From Kluyvera sichuanensis (GTDB taxonomy: Bacteria; Pseudomonadota; Gammaproteobacteria; Enterobacterales; Enterobacteriaceae): a DNA stretch of 64,000 bases. Of the stretch, positions 61,319-64,000 are shown piece by piece. The stretch covers positions 248,001 to 312,000 of the forward strand of contig NZ_JABBJF010000002.1 in assembly GCF_014218705.1 (NCBI RefSeq), given 5' to 3'. A program made the translations under genes and the position numbers. Positions within the stretch are counted from its first letter, which is position 1, and each line of letters starts with the position of its first letter. The notes under the pieces are model-generated. The model made no database searches, was not told the origin of the DNA, and was given only the letters and a program-made list of their open reading frames with translations.

Positions 61319-62452
61319 TTAAACCGTCAACACCACGCAGCTATCGGCATCCCAGCACAGACGTACCTCATCGCCCCAGGTTGGTAACCCTTTCTGGTAG
61401 CGATGGGCATTCTGCAACTGGGCGCTGATCATCTGCCCGCTTTTGAGCCGCACGTGGTAAATGGAGAGATCGCCCAGATAGGCGATATGCACCACTTCGC
61501 CGACGGCAAAGTTATAGCCGTCCGTAGGTGGCTCTTCGCAAAGCATGATTTTTTCCGGGCGCAGCGCGACGTACACCGGAACGTTATCGACGACCGAGGC
61601 ATCCGGATCGACCTTCAGCGGGTGCACCAGCCCCGGTGAATCAATCACCAGGCCGTCGTCCTCACGCGACTTCAGCAGCCCCTCGAATACGTTAACCGAG
61701 CCAATAAACTCAGCGCTATAACGGGTAGTCGGGTGCTCGTAAATCTCTTCCGGCTCGCCAATTTGCACGAACTTGCCGCGGTTCATAATGGCAATGCGCC
61801 CGGCCATGGTCATCGCCTCTTCCTGGTCGTGGGTCACCATGACGCAGGTGACGCCAACGCGTTCCAGAATATCGACCACTTCCAGCTGCATGCGGTCACG
61901 CAGTTTTTTGTCCAGCGCGCCCATGGGTTCATCCAGCAACAGTAGTTTCGGGCGTTTCGCCAGGCTACGTGCCAGCGCCACACGCTGACGCTGGCCGCCG
62001 GAAAGCTGGTGCGGTTTGCGCTTGGCAAACTCCTGCATGTGCACCAGCGCCAGCATCTCGGCAACGCGAGCGGTAATTTCCGCTTTCGGCAGCTTGTCCT
62101 GCTTGAGGCCGAAAGCGATGTTCTGCTCCACGGTCATGTGCGGGAACAGCGCGTAGGACTGGAACATCATGTTAATCGGGCGCAGATAAGGCGGCACGTG
62201 CGCCAGGTCAACGCCGTCCAGCATAATCTGCCCAGCGGTCGGTTGTTCAAAGCCCGCCAGCATACGCAGCAGGGTCGACTTTCCGCAGCCGGAAGCACCC
62301 AGCAGCGCAAAGATTTCGCCTTTATAGATGGTGAGGTTAACGTCGTCTACGGCGTGCTGGCCGTCGAAGGATTTGGTCAGATTACGGATTTCCAGCAGCG
62401 GGGTGAGCGCTTTGCGGATTTTCGCCTGTGGGCGGGGAATAGCGTCGTTCAA
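61319..62452 (-). CDS. potG: Putrescine ABC transporter ATP-binding protein PotG
   Basis: 377-residue ABC ATPase for PotHI. Walker A GASGCGKST, signature LSGGQRQR, Walker B LLLLDEPMGALD, and a C-terminal TOBE-type regulatory domain. The start codon is taken as TTG at 62,452 (MNDAIPRPQAK): GGAG lies eight bases upstream and the length equals E. coli PotG. Another TTG six codons upstream also keeps the frame open. No ATG is available near the N-terminus. Confidence 0.95.
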   Translation of the reverse strand: MNDAIPRPQAKIRKALTPLLEIRNLTKSFDGQHAVDDVNLTIYKGEIFALLGASGCGKSTLLRMLAGFEQPTAGQIMLDGVDLAHVPPYLRPINMMFQSYALFPHMTVEQNIAFGLKQDKLPKAEITARVAEMLALVHMQEFAKRKPHQLSGGQRQRVALARSLAKRPKLLLLDEPMGALDKKLRDRMQLEVVDILERVGVTCVMVTHDQEEAMTMAGRIAIMNRGKFVQIGEPEEIYEHPTTRYSAEFIGSVNVFEGLLKSREDDGLVIDSPGLVHPLKVDPDASVVDNVPVYVALRPEKIMLCEEPPTDGYNFAVGEVVHIAYLGDLSIYHVRLKSGQMISAQLQNAHRYQKGLPTWGDEVRLCWDADSCVVLTV

Positions 62453-62593
62453 TCTGGTGCTCTCCGGCAAAATACAAATATCGATATGACCCGGTTGTCA
62501 TATCAACCCCTGGACACCGACCACCCGGCCGGTGTCCAGATTGGGGCAGATGCACTGCCCCGGTGCAGGCTTATCACGTTATGGGTGATTGAT

Positions 62594-63706
62594 TTATTTA
62601 CCGCTTTTCACTTTGGTCCATGCGCGCGTTCTCACACGGTCAATTTTTGGATCCTGAACTTTCAGCGTAAACAGCTTAGCGAAAACATCTGCCGGCGGGT
62701 AAATCGCCGGATTATCGCGAATTTCGGCGCTGACCAGCGGCGTGGAAGCCTTGTTGCCATTCGCGTAGAACACATGGTCACTGATGTGCGCAATCACGTC
62801 CGGGCGCATCAGATAGTTAAGGAACTGATAGGCTTCATCTTTATTCTTCGCATCGGCTGGCATGGCGAAGACATCAAAGAAGGCCAGTGCGCCCTCTTTC
62901 GGAATAAAGTAAGAAACATTCACGCCGTTTTTCGCTTCTTTGGCACGGTTTGCCGCCTGCCACACATCACCCGCCCAGCCGATGGCCACACAGATATCAC
63001 CGTTTGCCAGGTCGTTAATGTACTGAGAAGAGTGGAAGTAGCGAATGTTAGGACGCAGTTTCAGCAGCAGATCGGTCGCCGGGCCGGTGTAGTCATCGGC
63101 CTTGGTGCTGTTGGGATCTTTGCCTAAGTAGTTAAGCACTGTGGCAAAGATTTCTTCTGGCGCATCAAGGAAGGAGACGCCGCAGCTTTTCAGTTTCTCC
63201 AGGTTTTCCGGCTTCATCACCAGATCCCAGCTGTTCAGCGGTACATCTTTGCCCAGCACGGCTTTGACTTTGTCAACGTTGTAGCCGATACCGGTCGTCG
63301 CCCACAGATAAGGCATCGCGTACTTGTTGTCCGGGTCGTGTTTAGCCACCAGCTTGAGCACGTCCGGGTCGAGGTTTTTCCAATTTGGCAGCTTGCTCTT
63401 ATCGAGCGGCTGGAACACACCGGCGGTGAGCTGACGCTCCAGGAAGCTTGCCGACGGCACCACCAGGTCAAAACCGGTGCTGCCCGCCATCAGTTTGCCT
63501 TCCAGCACTTCGTTGGAGTCAAACACGTCATAGACGACTTTAATTCCGGTCTCTTTCTCAAAATTCGCCACGGTGTCCGGCGCGATATAGTCAGACCAGT
63601 TATAGATATGCAGCGTTTTTTGTTCCGCAGCGAGCACGCTTGCCGAGGCGGCCATCAGCACACCCGTCACCAGACCTGTTAACCATTTTTTATTTAAGGC
63701 GGCCAT
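62594..63706 (-). CDS. potF: Putrescine-binding periplasmic protein PotF
   Basis: 370-residue family-1 solute-binding protein with signal peptide MAALNKKWLTGLVTGVL then MAASASVLA (cleavage about residue 26). The mature protein begins AEQKTLHIYNWSDYIAPD, the standard polyamine-binding start. Conserved binding residues include W and D in YNWSDY and the GWAGD tract. The start is the ATG at 63,706; the frame is open seven codons further. First gene of potFGHI, with about 140 bp to potG. Confidence 0.97.
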   Translation of the reverse strand: MAALNKKWLTGLVTGVLMAASASVLAAEQKTLHIYNWSDYIAPDTVANFEKETGIKVVYDVFDSNEVLEGKLMAGSTGFDLVVPSASFLERQLTAGVFQPLDKSKLPNWKNLDPDVLKLVAKHDPDNKYAMPYLWATTGIGYNVDKVKAVLGKDVPLNSWDLVMKPENLEKLKSCGVSFLDAPEEIFATVLNYLGKDPNSTKADDYTGPATDLLLKLRPNIRYFHSSQYINDLANGDICVAIGWAGDVWQAANRAKEAKNGVNVSYFIPKEGALAFFDVFAMPADAKNKDEAYQFLNYLMRPDVIAHISDHVFYANGNKASTPLVSAEIRDNPAIYPPADVFAKLFTLKVQDPKIDRVRTRAWTKVKSGK

Positions 63707-64000
63707 ATCTCTTATCCCTCTCGTCATCCGTTAACAAACGGACGAAATATACGCAATTTAGAGTATGCAAAAATCATGCATATTTTTTCGTACTGCATGA
63801 AAGAGAAGAGAACGGGCTCCCCTGCAGTCATTGCTCGCTTTATCAATGCAAGAACCTCGCCAACATAGGGTATTGTCAGCAATAAATAGGGGGGCATTGA
63901 TATGTCGCAAGAATAACTGTAGCCCGGACTGGAGGCTATAGGTCAGTGTAAAAAACGCCTTTTATCAATTTTTTATGCAAGATCACTCTATCTGATAAGC
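63707..64000. promoter_or_regulatory. potF upstream region to the window edge
   Basis: About 294 bp without a gene. The first 100 bp should contain the potF promoter (minus strand); I could not fix a -35/-10 pair. A REP-like fragment TGTAGCCCGGACTGGAGGC starts at about 63,919. In E. coli ybjN comes next; it would start beyond the window. Confidence 0.55.

Overview
The window is core chromosome of an enteric gammaproteobacterium (order Enterobacterales, family Enterobacteriaceae). Nearly every gene is an immediately recognisable orthologue of an Escherichia coli gene, in E. coli minute 19-21 order but read in the opposite direction (aroA-serC at the left, potF at the right). ERIC repeats, Klebsiella-style GC-rich REP/BIME units and a YncJ-like gene point to the Klebsiella/Raoultella/Enterobacter side of the family; the genus cannot be fixed from this sequence alone.

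Left part (1-18.7 kb): start of aroA, serC, ycaO, the anaerobic formate block focA-pflB-pflA, transporters ycaM and ycaD, the DMSO reductase operon dmsABC with recognisable FNR and ModE sites, serS, rarA and lolA. Centre (18.7-36.7 kb): ftsK with a repeat-rich linker and a LexA box, lrp, trxB, the glutathione/cysteine exporter cydDC, the N-degron pathway genes aat, clpA and clpS flanking infA, cspD, and the macAB efflux pump. Right part (36.8-64 kb): two tandem VirK/YbjX-family genes, ybjD, aqpZ, lysO, the hybrid-cluster pair hcp-hcr, an accessory patch, then ltaE, ybjT, ybjS, amiD, ybjQ, ybjP, the arginine transporter artPIQM-artJ, rlmC, ybjO and the putrescine transporter potFGHI.

The accessory patch (about 45.56-48.09 kb) is the least ordinary region. 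Between hcr and ltaE, where E. coli has poxB, it carries a frameshifted hok toxin with its mok leader frame and a probable sok antisense RNA, a DoxX-family membrane protein gene, and a visibly AT-rich stretch with an unassigned LuxR-type HTH regulator. A short sequence just upstream of ltaE resembles the last codons of poxB, so pyruvate oxidase appears to have been replaced, leaving a scar.

Other differences from the E. coli layout: ycaP, ycaK, ycaN, ycaC and the serW tRNA are absent from their usual places; a DUF2554-like small gene sits between infA and clpA; and ybjX is duplicated, with PhoP-box-like tandem repeats upstream of macA and of the second copy. Several genes serve anaerobic or microaerobic life (focA-pfl, dms, hcp-hcr, cydDC). 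I saw no prophage, insertion sequence, CRISPR array, rRNA or tRNA. Comparisons with E. coli or Salmonella proteins and sites are from memory, not from database searches.
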